DNA of 35,485 nucleotides, from the NCBI GenBank assembly GCA_937937315.1, contig CALDCK010000115.1, positions 1-35,485 of the forward strand, read 5' to 3'. Below the pieces are notes generated by a model. It was not told the origin of the DNA. It did not search any database and saw only the letters and a program-made list of their open reading frames with translations. The position numbers and the translations under genes are program-made. Origin of the DNA: an uncultured bacterium. GTDB taxonomy: Bacteria; Myxococcota_A; UBA9160; SMWR01. Of this stretch, positions 1 to 7,648 are shown piece by piece; within the stretch, counting starts at the first letter, position 1, and every line of letters begins with the position of its first letter.

Positions 1-2559
1 CTGGTCGATGCCGAGGGCGGGGCGGAGCCCGAATGGTTCTTCCTCGAGGCGAACCCCCGCCTCCAGGTGGAGCACACGGTGACCGAGGAGATCACCGGGA
101 TCGATCTGGTCCAGACCCAGCTTCGCATCGCCCAGGGCGCATCCCTCGAAGAGCTCGGCCTGGGCGAGGGCGACATCCCCGCTCCTCGCGGCTACGCGCT
201 CCAGGCCCGGGTGAACATGGAGACCCTGGAAGAGGACGGCAGTGTCCGCCCCTCCGGCGGAACCTTCACGACCCACGAGGTACCCGGCGGCCCCGGCCTG
301 CGCGTCGATGGCTTCGCCCGGGCCGGCTACACGACGAACCCTCGCTTCGATTCGCTGCTGGCGAAGATGATTGCCCACTCTCCGTCTCGCGACTTCGCAC
401 AGGTGGTGCGACGGGCCGAGGGCGCGCTTGCGGAGTTCCGCATCGAGGGCGTCGCCACGAACCTGCCCTTCCTGCGCAGCCTGCTCGCCCATCCGGACGT
501 TCGCGCCAACCGCGTCACCACCCGCTTCGTCGATGTGCACCTCGTGGAGATCCTTCGCGGCACGGAGCGCTACGCCCCCTCCCCCTCGGCCGGCGATGGC
601 CGGGCCGGGGTGCGCCTCGGCAGCGACGACCCGCTCTCGGTGCTCGACTACGGCAAGAGTCCAACGTCGGTCTCGGCGCCAACCGCGTCACCCGCCTCGC
701 CTCGATCCGCACCGATCGCCGTCGGACCGCCGGGTACCGAGCCCGTGCTGGCACCATTGCAGGGGACCATCGTCGGGCTGGAGGTCGCGGTGGGCGACAC
801 CGTGAGAGCGGGCCAGCCGCTCCTCGTCATGGAGGCCATGAAGATGGAGCACGTCGTCGGGGCCGATCGCGCCGGCGTCGTCCGGGCCCTGGCCGTCGCC
901 GCAGGCGACACGGTCTTCGAGGCGAGCCCTCTCCTCTTCCTCGAGGAGACCGAGGTAGAGGGGGACTACATCGCCGCTCGGGAGGAGATCGATCCCGACC
1001 ACATCCGTCCCGACCTGGCCGAGGTGAGGGAGCGGATCGGCTTCGGCCTCGACCCCCAGCGACCCGACGCCGTGGCGCGCCGGCGCAAGACCGGGCAGCG
1101 CACCACGAGGGAGAACATCGCGGACCTCTGCGACCCGGACTCGTTCTCAGAGTACGGCTCGGTCGTGATCGCCGCGCAGCGGCGGCGTCGGACCCTCGAC
1201 GATCTCATGCGCTCGACGCCGGCCGACGGCCTGGTCGGGGGTGTCGGCACGGTCAACGCCTCGCTCTTCGGTTCCGAGGCCTCGCGTTGCGTCGCCCTGT
1301 CCTACGACTACACCGTCCTCGCCGGGACCCAGGGCCTCCAGAACCACCGCAAGAAGGACCGCTTGTTCGAGCTGGCCGAGCGGTGGAGGCTTCCCCTGGT
1401 TCTCTTCACCGAGGGTGGGGGCGGTCGCCCCGGCGACACCGACGGCGCGGGGGTGGCCGGCCTCGACTGCATGGCCTTCCACTTCTTCGGGCGCCTCTCC
1501 GGGCTGGTCCCCCTGGTCGGAATCAACTCCGGCCGCTGCTTCGCCGGCAACGCGGCGCTCCTCGGCTGCTGCGACGTCGTGATCGCCACGGCCAACTCGA
1601 ACATCGGCATGGGCGGCCCGGCCATGATCGAAGGGGGCGGCCTGGGAGTGTTCCGGCCGGAAGAGGTGGGCCCGATGGAGGTCCAGGTGCCGAACGGCGT
1701 CGTCGACCTCCCCGTCGAGGACGAGGCCGAGGCGGTGGAGGTGGCGAAGAAGTACCTCTCCTACTTCCAGGGCCCGACGCCCGAGTGGGAGTGCGCCGAC
1801 CAGCGCCTGCTTCGCAGCGCCATCCCCGAGAATCGGCTTCGGATCTACGACGTACGCCAGGTGATCGAGACCCTCGCCGACACGGACTCGGTCCTCGAGC
1901 TGCGTCGGGAGTTCGGACCCGGCATGGTCACGGCGCTCGCGCGCATCGCGGGGAAGCCCTTGGGCATCGTCGCCAACAACCCGACCCACCTGGCGGGTGC
2001 GATCGACACGCCGGGCGCCGATAAGGCGGCGCGCTTCATGCAGCTCTGCGATGCCTTCGACCTGCCGATCCTCTTCCTCTGCGACACGCCCGGGATCATG
2101 GTGGGCCCGGAGGTCGAGAAGACCGGCCTCGTGCGCCACGCCTCGAGGATGTTCGTGATCGGCGCGAGTCTGAGCGTGCCCTTCTTTACGATCGTGCTGC
2201 GCAAGGGCTACGGCCTCGGCGCCCAGGCGATGGCCGGTGGCAGCTTCAAGGCGCCCTTCTTCACCGTCTCATGGCCGACCGGCGAGTTCGGCGGCATGGG
2301 GCTCGAAGGAGCGGTAAAGCTCGGCTTCCGCAAGGAGCTGGCGGCCGAAAAGGACCCGGAGCAGCGCAAGGCCCTCTACGAAGAGATGGTGGCGCGCATG
2401 TACGAGCACGGAAAGGCTCTCAACATGGCCTCCCACTTCGAGATCGACGAGGTGATCGACCCCTTCGACTCCCGCCGCTGGATCCTTCGCGCACTCGACG
2501 CAACGCCTCCTCCCCCACCGCGCACGGGCAAGAAGCGCCCCTGCGTGGACACCTGGTAG
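1..2559 (+). CDS. Fused acyl-CoA carboxylase (BC C-terminus - BCCP - carboxyltransferase), 5' partial
   Basis: The frame is open from the first base, so the start lies upstream; 852 residues are visible. Residues 13-30 carry the biotin carboxylase signature FLEANPRLQVEHTVTE, followed by the BC C-terminal domain to about residue 200. A proline/alanine/serine-rich linker leads into a biotinyl domain with EAMKM at codons 832-846; Lys281 (codon 841-843) is the expected biotinylation site. Carboxyltransferase halves follow from about residue 320, with glycine-rich segments such as EGGGGRPGDTDG and GMGGPAMIEGGG and a late CDTPGIMVG. The family carboxylates acetyl-, propionyl- or longer acyl-CoA using biotin, ATP and bicarbonate. 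All three activities on one chain is a known but less common arrangement; most bacteria split them. Substrate cannot be read from sequence. The gene ends 69 bp before the PhyH start, so the two may be cotranscribed. Confidence 0.93.
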   Translation: MVDAEGGAEPEWFFLEANPRLQVEHTVTEEITGIDLVQTQLRIAQGASLEELGLGEGDIPAPRGYALQARVNMETLEEDGSVRPSGGTFTTHEVPGGPGLRVDGFARAGYTTNPRFDSLLAKMIAHSPSRDFAQVVRRAEGALAEFRIEGVATNLPFLRSLLAHPDVRANRVTTRFVDVHLVEILRGTERYAPSPSAGDGRAGVRLGSDDPLSVLDYGKSPTSVSAPTASPASPRSAPIAVGPPGTEPVLAPLQGTIVGLEVAVGDTVRAGQPLLVMEAMKMEHVVGADRAGVVRALAVAAGDTVFEASPLLFLEETEVEGDYIAAREEIDPDHIRPDLAEVRERIGFGLDPQRPDAVARRRKTGQRTTRENIADLCDPDSFSEYGSVVIAAQRRRRTLDDLMRSTPADGLVGGVGTVNASLFGSEASRCVALSYDYTVLAGTQGLQNHRKKDRLFELAERWRLPLVLFTEGGGGRPGDTDGAGVAGLDCMAFHFFGRLSGLVPLVGINSGRCFAGNAALLGCCDVVIATANSNIGMGGPAMIEGGGLGVFRPEEVGPMEVQVPNGVVDLPVEDEAEAVEVAKKYLSYFQGPTPEWECADQRLLRSAIPENRLRIYDVRQVIETLADTDSVLELRREFGPGMVTALARIAGKPLGIVANNPTHLAGAIDTPGADKAARFMQLCDAFDLPILFLCDTPGIMVGPEVEKTGLVRHASRMFVIGASLSVPFFTIVLRKGYGLGAQAMAGGSFKAPFFTVSWPTGEFGGMGLEGAVKLGFRKELAAEKDPEQRKALYEEMVARMYEHGKALNMASHFEIDEVIDPFDSRRWILRALDATPPPPPRTGKKRPCVDTW

Positions 2560-2628
2560 GCGGCGGTCGTCGCCTCGTCGGTGAGCCCTCGACTCGTCCC
2601 TTCGGAGTCTCGGGACCGAGGAAACGGC

Positions 2629-3411
2629 ATGGCCACGGAGACACAGCGCGCGCGATGGGAGCGCGACGGGTTCTTCCTGGTGCGGGGCTTCGCGGAACCC
2701 GACGTGAGCTCGGCCATGCTGGATCGGGTGGTCGAGGTCAGCCGCAGCGCGGCGGGATCGATCGTCCACGACGGCCACTTCGTGATGCCGGAGCAGAACC
2801 TGGCCGATCGCGTCGACGAATCCGCCGGGGCGGAGCTGCGCGTCTCGAAGATCTTCCGACTGCACCGCGACCCGGTCTTCCGCGCATTCATCGAGTCGGA
2901 GGCGGTGCTCGAGATCGGCCGCGCCCTCCTGGGGCCCCGCCTCGACTGCTTCCTCTCCCAGTTCATCTTCAAGAATCCCGGCGCCTGGGGACAGCCCTGG
3001 CACCAGGACGCCCACTACTTTCCCTTCGACCGGAGCCCCCAGGTCGGCCTGTGGCTCGCCGTCACCGAGGCGACCCCCGAGAACGGCTGCCTCTGGGTCC
3101 TTCCGGGCTCCCACACCGAGCCGGTGCACGAGCACGTCCCGGATCGCCGACCCAACGCCAACGTCGGTTACACCGAGATCGTCGACCACGACTTCGACGA
3201 CGAGGTGGCCGTGACGATGGCGCCGGGCGACCTGCTCGTGTTCCACAGCCATCTCATGCACCGCTCCCGGGACAACGAGTCGACGAGGCTGCGGGCAGCG
3301 ATGGTCTACCACCTTGCCGAGCACGGCACGATCGACCGGAGCGAGACCGCGAGCCCGGTGAACGACTGGCTGTGCCTGCCGGATCCCTCCGGCGCCAGGG
3401 AGTCCGGCTAG
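2629..3411 (+). CDS. Phytanoyl-CoA dioxygenase (PhyH) family protein
   Basis: This is a 260-residue Fe(II)/2-oxoglutarate-dependent oxygenase of the PhyH family. The iron-binding facial triad is visible: H125 and D127 in PWHQDAHYF, and distal H211 in FHSHLMHRS, with R220 as the likely 2-oxoglutarate contact. Members hydroxylate acyl-CoAs or small lipophilic compounds. The ATG at 2629 is preferred over an in-frame GTG at 2581 because GAGGAA lies 7 nt upstream and the protein then begins at the usual family position. The stop TAG shares the bases CTAG (3408-3411) with the stop of the convergent GST gene, leaving no room for a terminator between them. The substrate is unknown. Confidence 0.88.
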   Translation: MATETQRARWERDGFFLVRGFAEPDVSSAMLDRVVEVSRSAAGSIVHDGHFVMPEQNLADRVDESAGAELRVSKIFRLHRDPVFRAFIESEAVLEIGRALLGPRLDCFLSQFIFKNPGAWGQPWHQDAHYFPFDRSPQVGLWLAVTEATPENGCLWVLPGSHTEPVHEHVPDRRPNANVGYTEIVDHDFDDEVAVTMAPGDLLVFHSHLMHRSRDNESTRLRAAMVYHLAEHGTIDRSETASPVNDWLCLPDPSGARESG

Positions 3412-4208
3412 CCGCGGGTGAGGGGCTCCACCTCCGCCCAGACGGCCTCGCCCTGCTGGCGGAACAGCTCCAGCACCGGCGCCGCGAGCCAGGCCGAGAC
3501 GGCGACCTCGTAGGCGGGACGGGCCTTCACCCGCGCGAGCCAATCGGCCACGCGCGGTCGCGCCGACTCCGTGAGGAGTGGCTCCATGGCCAGGTGCTCG
3601 AGACGAAGCACGTAGGGGAGCGCCGACGCATCGGCGAGTCCGAAGCCCGCGCCCGAGAGCCAGCCACCGGGCGAGAGCGCCGCCTCCATGTCGTCGAGCA
3701 GTGCGACGAAACGGCCGATCGCCCCGGCGAACTCCGGCGCCTGCACACCGTGCTCGATCACGTTGCGACGCGCCTGGCGCCGCGCCGGATCCGGGATGGC
3801 CGCGAGGTTCGCCTCGCGCACCGCCTCGGGCTGCTGGAGCAGCATCGCCCGGGGTCCGATCGCGAAGGTGATGACGCCGGCGGCGGGATGCACCTTCTCG
3901 TCGATGCGCTTCACCCAGAGTCGCATCGCGTGTCGGTCTGCGGCATTCGCGGGTGCGAGGGGCGGCTCCGGGAAGGCCTCCTCCAGGTACTCGTCGATCA
4001 GGGACGACTCGATCAGCACACGCCCATCGTGGATCAGGGTCGGTACCACGTGGTTCGGATTGAGCTTCACGTAGTCTGGCGCGTGCTGCCCGCCACCGAT
4101 CAGATCCACCTCGTGGGAGGCGAAGTCGAGGCGTTTCTCGGCGAGGACCAGCCGCACCTTCTGGGAGCAGCTCGAGAAGGGATTGTGATAGAGCTCGAGG
4201 CCGGTCAT
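3408..4208 (-). CDS. Glutathione S-transferase family protein
   Basis: This 266-residue protein opens with a thioredoxin-like GST N-domain: LELYHNPFSSCSQKVR with S12/S13/C14 at the catalytic position, then HVVPTLIHDG and ESSLIDEYLEE, which are the cis-proline and glutathione gamma-Glu binding segments. An all-helical C-domain follows from about residue 95. The ATG at 4208 has GAAGGAA 8-9 nt upstream; the frame is open further upstream but that stretch is antisense-like sequence. It is the last gene of a leftward TetR - MDR remnant - GST operon, 28 bp after the MDR remnant stop, so it is probably controlled by that TetR. The likely role is glutathione conjugation or isomerisation in a degradation pathway; the substrate is unknown. 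Confidence 0.9.
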   Translation of the reverse strand: MTGLELYHNPFSSCSQKVRLVLAEKRLDFASHEVDLIGGGQHAPDYVKLNPNHVVPTLIHDGRVLIESSLIDEYLEEAFPEPPLAPANAADRHAMRLWVKRIDEKVHPAAGVITFAIGPRAMLLQQPEAVREANLAAIPDPARRQARRNVIEHGVQAPEFAGAIGRFVALLDDMEAALSPGGWLSGAGFGLADASALPYVLRLEHLAMEPLLTESARPRVADWLARVKARPAYEVAVSAWLAAPVLELFRQQGEAVWAEVEPLTRG

Positions 4209-4236
4209 GGATGTCGTTCCTTCCGGGGAGGGAGGC

Positions 4237-4518
4237 TCACAGCTCGAGGAGCTGCTTGCCGAAGTTCTCCCCATTGTAGAGGCGCACGAGCGTCTTCGGC
4301 GCGTTCTCGAAGCCGCACTGGACGTCCACGTCCCAGACCAGGCTCCCGTCGTCGACCCAGCCGCGCATGGCGGGCTCGAAGGCGAGCCAGCGCGCACGCA
4401 CGAGGGCCTGGGCCTCCTGGGGCTCGGGGACGGGCGTCTTACGCAGCTCGAAGCAGCCCTCCTCCACCCGGGCCTCCGGGCGTCGCACCAGCACCCACTG
4501 TCGATTCGACGCGCTCAT
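4237..4518 (-). CDS. Internally deleted MDR/curcumin-reductase-like protein (93 aa)
   Basis: Residues 1-60 match the N-terminus of zinc-independent NADP-dependent MDR oxidoreductases (CurA type): RQWVLVRRPEAR, then LAFEPAMRGWVDD. Residues 62-93 match the extreme C-terminus of the same family: GFENAPKTLVRLYNGENFGK. The family is usually about 335-345 residues, so roughly 245 residues, including the whole NADPH-binding Rossmann fold, are missing, yet the reading frame is intact. The apparent junction is near 4315-4340. The start overlaps the TetR stop as ATGA (4515-4518), implying translational coupling. It cannot be an active reductase. It may be a recent in-frame deletion still translated as part of the operon, a repurposed small protein, or an assembly error. 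The full-length ancestor would have reduced enone-type substrates next to the GST and hydratase genes. Confidence 0.8.
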   Translation of the reverse strand: MSASNRQWVLVRRPEARVEEGCFELRKTPVPEPQEAQALVRARWLAFEPAMRGWVDDGSLVWDVDVQCGFENAPKTLVRLYNGENFGKQLLEL

Positions 4519-5174
4519 TCCCCGCTCCCTCCCAGGCTCGGTTCGTCCTGGGCATCCGCGGGCCCGAGGAGCAGAGCCACGACGAAGCGGGCGTGCTCCT
4601 CGACGACCCGGGGATCGAAGGGATCGACCCCCGAGACCCGTTTGCACTCCTCCGCCTGATGGAAGATCAGGCCGGTGGCGCCGGCCAGGACGTAGAAGAA
4701 GTGCACCGGTGCGACGTCCATCGTCAGCAGCCGGCTCCCGCGCTCGAGCAGGGCCGTGATCGCCTCGTAGAGGGGCTTCACGTGGCGGTCCACGATCCAG
4801 CGCATGCGCGGACCCCGGCGCTTGCCCTCTTCGTGCATGAGGCGGACGAACTCGGGCCGTCGCGCCACGAAGTGGACGTGAGCGTGGATGATCCGGGCCG
4901 CGCGCTCGCGATCGCTCCCGATGGACGGATCCGCGAGGATCGCCTCGACGCCCGCTCCCAACCCACCGAAGGCGCGATCCACGGCGGCCTGCCAGAGCTT
5001 GAGCTTGGTGCCGAAGTAGTAGGGGATGAGGCCGTGGTTCACGCCCACCCGCGTCGCGATCTCCCGGGTCGAGGCCCCGTCGTACCCCTTCTCCGTGAAT
5101 GCCTGGAGGGCGGCCCGCAGGATCTGCTCGCGCGTCTCCCCCGAACCCGAAGCCGCCGCTGCTGCCCTGACCAT
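4515..5174 (-). CDS. TetR/AcrR family transcriptional regulator
   Basis: This 219-residue regulator has a TetR N-terminal helix-turn-helix at about residues 14-60 (TREQILRAALQAF, ASTREIATRVGVNHGLIPYYFGTKLKLW) and an all-helical ligand-binding domain. It heads the leftward operon with the MDR remnant and GST, whose translation is coupled through an ATGA overlap. It is divergent from the enoyl-CoA hydratase at 5286. Its promoter region (5199-5235) contains a pair of 16-bp dyads 25 bp upstream of its ATG, so autoregulation is likely. The same dyad pair occurs near 29.9 kb, which suggests that it also controls the SDR/FAD monooxygenase pair there. The ligand is probably an acyl-CoA or a pathway substrate, but nothing in the sequence identifies it. 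Confidence 0.92.
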   Translation of the reverse strand: MVRAAAAASGSGETREQILRAALQAFTEKGYDGASTREIATRVGVNHGLIPYYFGTKLKLWQAAVDRAFGGLGAGVEAILADPSIGSDRERAARIIHAHVHFVARRPEFVRLMHEEGKRRGPRMRWIVDRHVKPLYEAITALLERGSRLLTMDVAPVHFFYVLAGATGLIFHQAEECKRVSGVDPFDPRVVEEHARFVVALLLGPADAQDEPSLGGSGE

Positions 5175-5198
5175 CGCTCGAGACCTCGCCGTCGATGT

Positions 5199-5235
5199 TT
5201 ATTCGACCGTACAACATCATTGTCCAACTGTATAG
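5199..5235. promoter_or_regulatory. Paired 16-bp dyad operator, locus 1 (TetR / enoyl-CoA hydratase)
   Basis: Two imperfect palindromes, TTATTCGACCGTACAA (5199-5214) and TTGTCCAACTGTATAG (5220-5235), are separated by 5 bp, giving a centre-to-centre distance of 21 bp, two helical turns. Each fits TTRTNC-N4-GNAYAA, with one mismatch at the last base of the second. A leftward promoter for the TetR gene overlaps: TGGACA (5226-5221), 17 bp, AATAAA (5203-5198). The same layout recurs at 29879-29915 with 23 of 37 bases identical. Paired dyads at helical spacing beside a TetR gene are typical of TetR-family operators; assignment to this TetR is inference. Confidence 0.72.
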
Positions 5236-5262
5236 GCAGGCCAGCTGCGTTCTCCCCGGATT

Positions 5263-5278
5263 CCGGATCCGGTAGTCT
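5263..5278 (+). promoter_or_regulatory. Candidate -10 element of the enoyl-CoA hydratase with adjacent palindrome
   Basis: TAGTCT (5273-5278) lies 7 nt before the ATG at 5286, the distance expected for a leaderless transcript. The perfect palindrome CCGGATCCGG (5263-5272) abuts it on the upstream side and could be a separate binding site. The only Shine-Dalgarno-like string, CGAGG, is 2 nt from the ATG, too close to work normally. No good -35 element is visible. Confidence 0.4.
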
Positions 5279-5285
5279 CGAGGCC

Positions 5286-6083
5286 ATGAGCGACCCCGTC
5301 CTGCTGGAGGAGACCCGAGAGGGCGTCCGCTTCCTGCGCCTGAACCGACCGGAGCGGAAGAACGCCCTCAACAACGAGCTCGGCTGGGCGATCGTGGCGG
5401 CCTTCGAGCGCGCGGCGCACGACGACACGGTTCGCGTCGTCGGCGTGACCGGCCAGGGCGACGCGTTCTGCTCCGGTGCCGATCTCGGACGGGACGAGCC
5501 CTACACCCCGCTCTCGTCGGGCGACGCCGCGGTGGACGACCTGGGCTGGGTGGGACGCTTCCCCCTCGTGATCCGACTCCGCTGCGACAAGCCCGTGGTC
5601 GCGGGCGTGAACGGAGTCGCCGTCGGCGCCGGTCTGGCCCTGGCCCTGTGCGCCGACGTGAGGATTGCCAGCTCCGCAGCGCGTTTCCACCCGGGCTATG
5701 CGCGCGCGGGAACGTCCCCCGACGGCGGCCTGTCCTGGACGCTCCCCCAGGTTCTCGGCCACGAGGGCGCCATGCGATTCCTGCTCGAGCAGGAGATGAT
5801 CGACGCCCCGACCGCACTGGCCCTGGGAATGGTCGGCGAGATCGCCGAGGCATCGGAGTTTCAGGAGCGGTTTCGCGTCTATTGCGAGCGCCTCGCGGAG
5901 GTCGCGCCGATCGCCGCGCGCCAGACGAAGCGGTTGGTGACCCGGGTCGGACTGCCGCCGGATCTCGAGGCCCATCTACGCGAGGAGATGGCCTACGTCT
6001 ACCGTGGGCTCTCGAGCGAGGACGGCCGCGAGGCGGTGAGGGCGATCCTGGAGAAGCGGAAGCCCGAGTTCCGGGGCCGCTGA
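5286..6083 (+). CDS. Enoyl-CoA hydratase/isomerase (crotonase) family protein
   Basis: This 265-residue crotonase begins MSDPVLLEETREGVRFLRLN. The two oxyanion-hole segments are present: GQGDAFCSGADL (about residues 56-67) and NGVAVGAGLALALCADVRIA (about 109-128). The position of the second crotonase glutamate holds Asp146 in SPDGG, as is common in enoyl-CoA isomerases and in many uncharacterised hydratases, so the exact reaction (hydration, isomerisation or other acyl-CoA chemistry) is open. It acts in the cytoplasm on acyl-CoA thioesters. It is divergent from the TetR operon and downstream of the paired dyad operator, so control by that TetR is likely. The reading frame is open for 3 kb upstream only because GC-rich antisense sequence lacks stops; the ATG at 5286 is the sensible start. 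Confidence 0.9.
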   Translation: MSDPVLLEETREGVRFLRLNRPERKNALNNELGWAIVAAFERAAHDDTVRVVGVTGQGDAFCSGADLGRDEPYTPLSSGDAAVDDLGWVGRFPLVIRLRCDKPVVAGVNGVAVGAGLALALCADVRIASSAARFHPGYARAGTSPDGGLSWTLPQVLGHEGAMRFLLEQEMIDAPTALALGMVGEIAEASEFQERFRVYCERLAEVAPIAARQTKRLVTRVGLPPDLEAHLREEMAYVYRGLSSEDGREAVRAILEKRKPEFRGR

Positions 6084-6168
6084 CCCCCACTCACGGGAGA
6101 CGATTCCCGCCCTCTCGCGCGCCCCTGCGGCGTAGAATGCGGGTCCGGTGGGGGCCGGAGGAGAGTCC

Positions 6169-7590
6169 ATGCAACAGCTCACGGGAATGGACGCGTCCTT
6201 CCTCTACTTCGAGACGCGCAACGCGCCGACCCACATCGGCTCCTTCGCGATCTACGACCAGAGCACGGCGCCCGGCGGGCAGGTCACCTTCAAGGGGATC
6301 CTGGCCAACGTCGAGCGACGCCTCCACCTGGCGCGCTGCTTCCGCCAGAAGCTGGTGACGGTTCCCCTCGACCTCGACCACCCCTACTGGATCGAAGACC
6401 CGGACTTCGATCTCGAGTTCCACGTCCGCCACATCGCCCTGCCCCACCCGGGAGACTGGCGTCAGCTCTGCATCCAGGTCGCGCGGGTCCACTCGCGCCC
6501 CCTGGACCTCGCGCGTCCCCTCTGGGAGATGTACGTGATCGAGGGCCTCGACAACGTCGAAGGCGTCCCCCCCGGCGGCTTCGCCGTCCTCACGAAGATC
6601 CACCACGCCGCGATCGACGGCGTGTCCGGCGCCGAGCTCGCCGGCGCGATCCACGACACCGCCCCGGACGCGGAGCCCCCGCCGCCGGAAGACCGCTGGG
6701 TGCCCGAGCGCGAGCCCAGCTACCTGGAGCTGGCGGCGCGCACGACGCTGAACAACGTCCGCAATCCCTTCCGTTTCGTGCAGGCGCTCGGCCGCAGCGC
6801 CCCCGGGCTGATGAACGCCTTCCGGGATGTGGAGGAGCACGAGGTCGAGACCTCGGCATCCGTTCCGCGCACCCGCTTCAACGGAACCATCTCACCTCAT
6901 CGGGTGGTCGAGGGGCGCTCATTCTCGCTCCAGGACATCCGCGACATCCGCAAGCGCGTTCCCGGAGCGACGGTGAACGACGTGATCCTCACCGTCTGTT
7001 CGGGTGCCCTGCGAGCGTATCTCGCGCATCACGACGAGCTGCCCGAGGAGTCGCTGGTGGCCATGGCCCCGATCTCGGTGCGCACCGAGGAAGAGGAAGG
7101 GACCGCCGGCAACCGGATCTCCGCCATGTCGGTGACCCTCTACAGCGACGAGCCCGAGCCCCTCGAGCGTCTGCGCAAGGTCTACGTGGGCACCCAGGCC
7201 TCGAAAGCCACGGCCGAGGCCATCGGCGCGCGCACCATGACGGACATCACCCAGTTCATGCCCGGGGCGCTCGCCGGCCTGGCCGCCCGGCTCTACACGC
7301 GGCTCGGCCTCGCCAACGCGGTGAAGCCCTTCCTCAACACCGTCATCACCAATGTGCCCGGCCCGCGCATCCCGCTCTACTTCACCGGAGCCCGGATGGT
7401 CGGCCTCTACGGCATGGGGCCGGTGATGGACGGAATGGGCATCATCCATCCGGTCTTCAGCTGTGCCGGGCGCATCAGCATCTCGGTCACGGCCTGCCGC
7501 GCCATGCTGCCCGACCCGGGCTTCTACGCGGAGTGCCTCCAGAACGCCTTCGACGAGCTGCTGGCCGCCGCCAACGCACCGGCGCCCTGA
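6169..7590 (+). CDS. Wax ester synthase/diacylglycerol acyltransferase (WS/DGAT) family protein
   Basis: This 473-residue protein starts MQQLTGMDASFLYFE, the characteristic WS/DGAT opening, and has the catalytic HHxxxDG motif as HHAAIDG at residues 145-151. Later segments such as NDVILTVCSGALRAYL and the conserved N-V-P-G-P string near the C-terminus also fit. The family transfers acyl groups from acyl-CoA to fatty alcohols or diacylglycerol to make storage lipids. The ATG at 6169 has GGAGGAGAG 3 nt upstream. An in-frame GTG at 6148 lacks this. A possible -10 element TAGAAT lies at 6133-6138. The gene is monocistronic and convergent with the symporter. Whether it makes wax esters or triacylglycerol cannot be read from the sequence. 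Confidence 0.93.
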   Translation: MQQLTGMDASFLYFETRNAPTHIGSFAIYDQSTAPGGQVTFKGILANVERRLHLARCFRQKLVTVPLDLDHPYWIEDPDFDLEFHVRHIALPHPGDWRQLCIQVARVHSRPLDLARPLWEMYVIEGLDNVEGVPPGGFAVLTKIHHAAIDGVSGAELAGAIHDTAPDAEPPPPEDRWVPEREPSYLELAARTTLNNVRNPFRFVQALGRSAPGLMNAFRDVEEHEVETSASVPRTRFNGTISPHRVVEGRSFSLQDIRDIRKRVPGATVNDVILTVCSGALRAYLAHHDELPEESLVAMAPISVRTEEEEGTAGNRISAMSVTLYSDEPEPLERLRKVYVGTQASKATAEAIGARTMTDITQFMPGALAGLAARLYTRLGLANAVKPFLNTVITNVPGPRIPLYFTGARMVGLYGMGPVMDGMGIIHPVFSCAGRISISVTACRAMLPDPGFYAECLQNAFDELLAAANAPAP

Positions 7591-7648
7591 CCTCGCGTCG
7601 CAGACGGACCTCCTGGCAGGGCTCGGTCCGGCCTCGTGCGGCAACCTG

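Noticed and set aside
33-2024. 663-codon Arg/Pro/Gly-rich + strand frame
   Set aside because: Out-of-frame shadow of the acyl-CoA carboxylase.
2271-5285. A long + strand frame continuous with the enoyl-CoA hydratase
   Set aside because: The part before 5286 is antisense to GST and TetR and out of frame with the carboxylase and PhyH; only the last 265 codons are a crotonase.
6094-6109. Hairpin CGGGA-N6-TCCCG between the hydratase and WS/DGAT genes
   Set aside because: Only a 5-bp stem with no T-run; expected by chance in GC-rich spacers.
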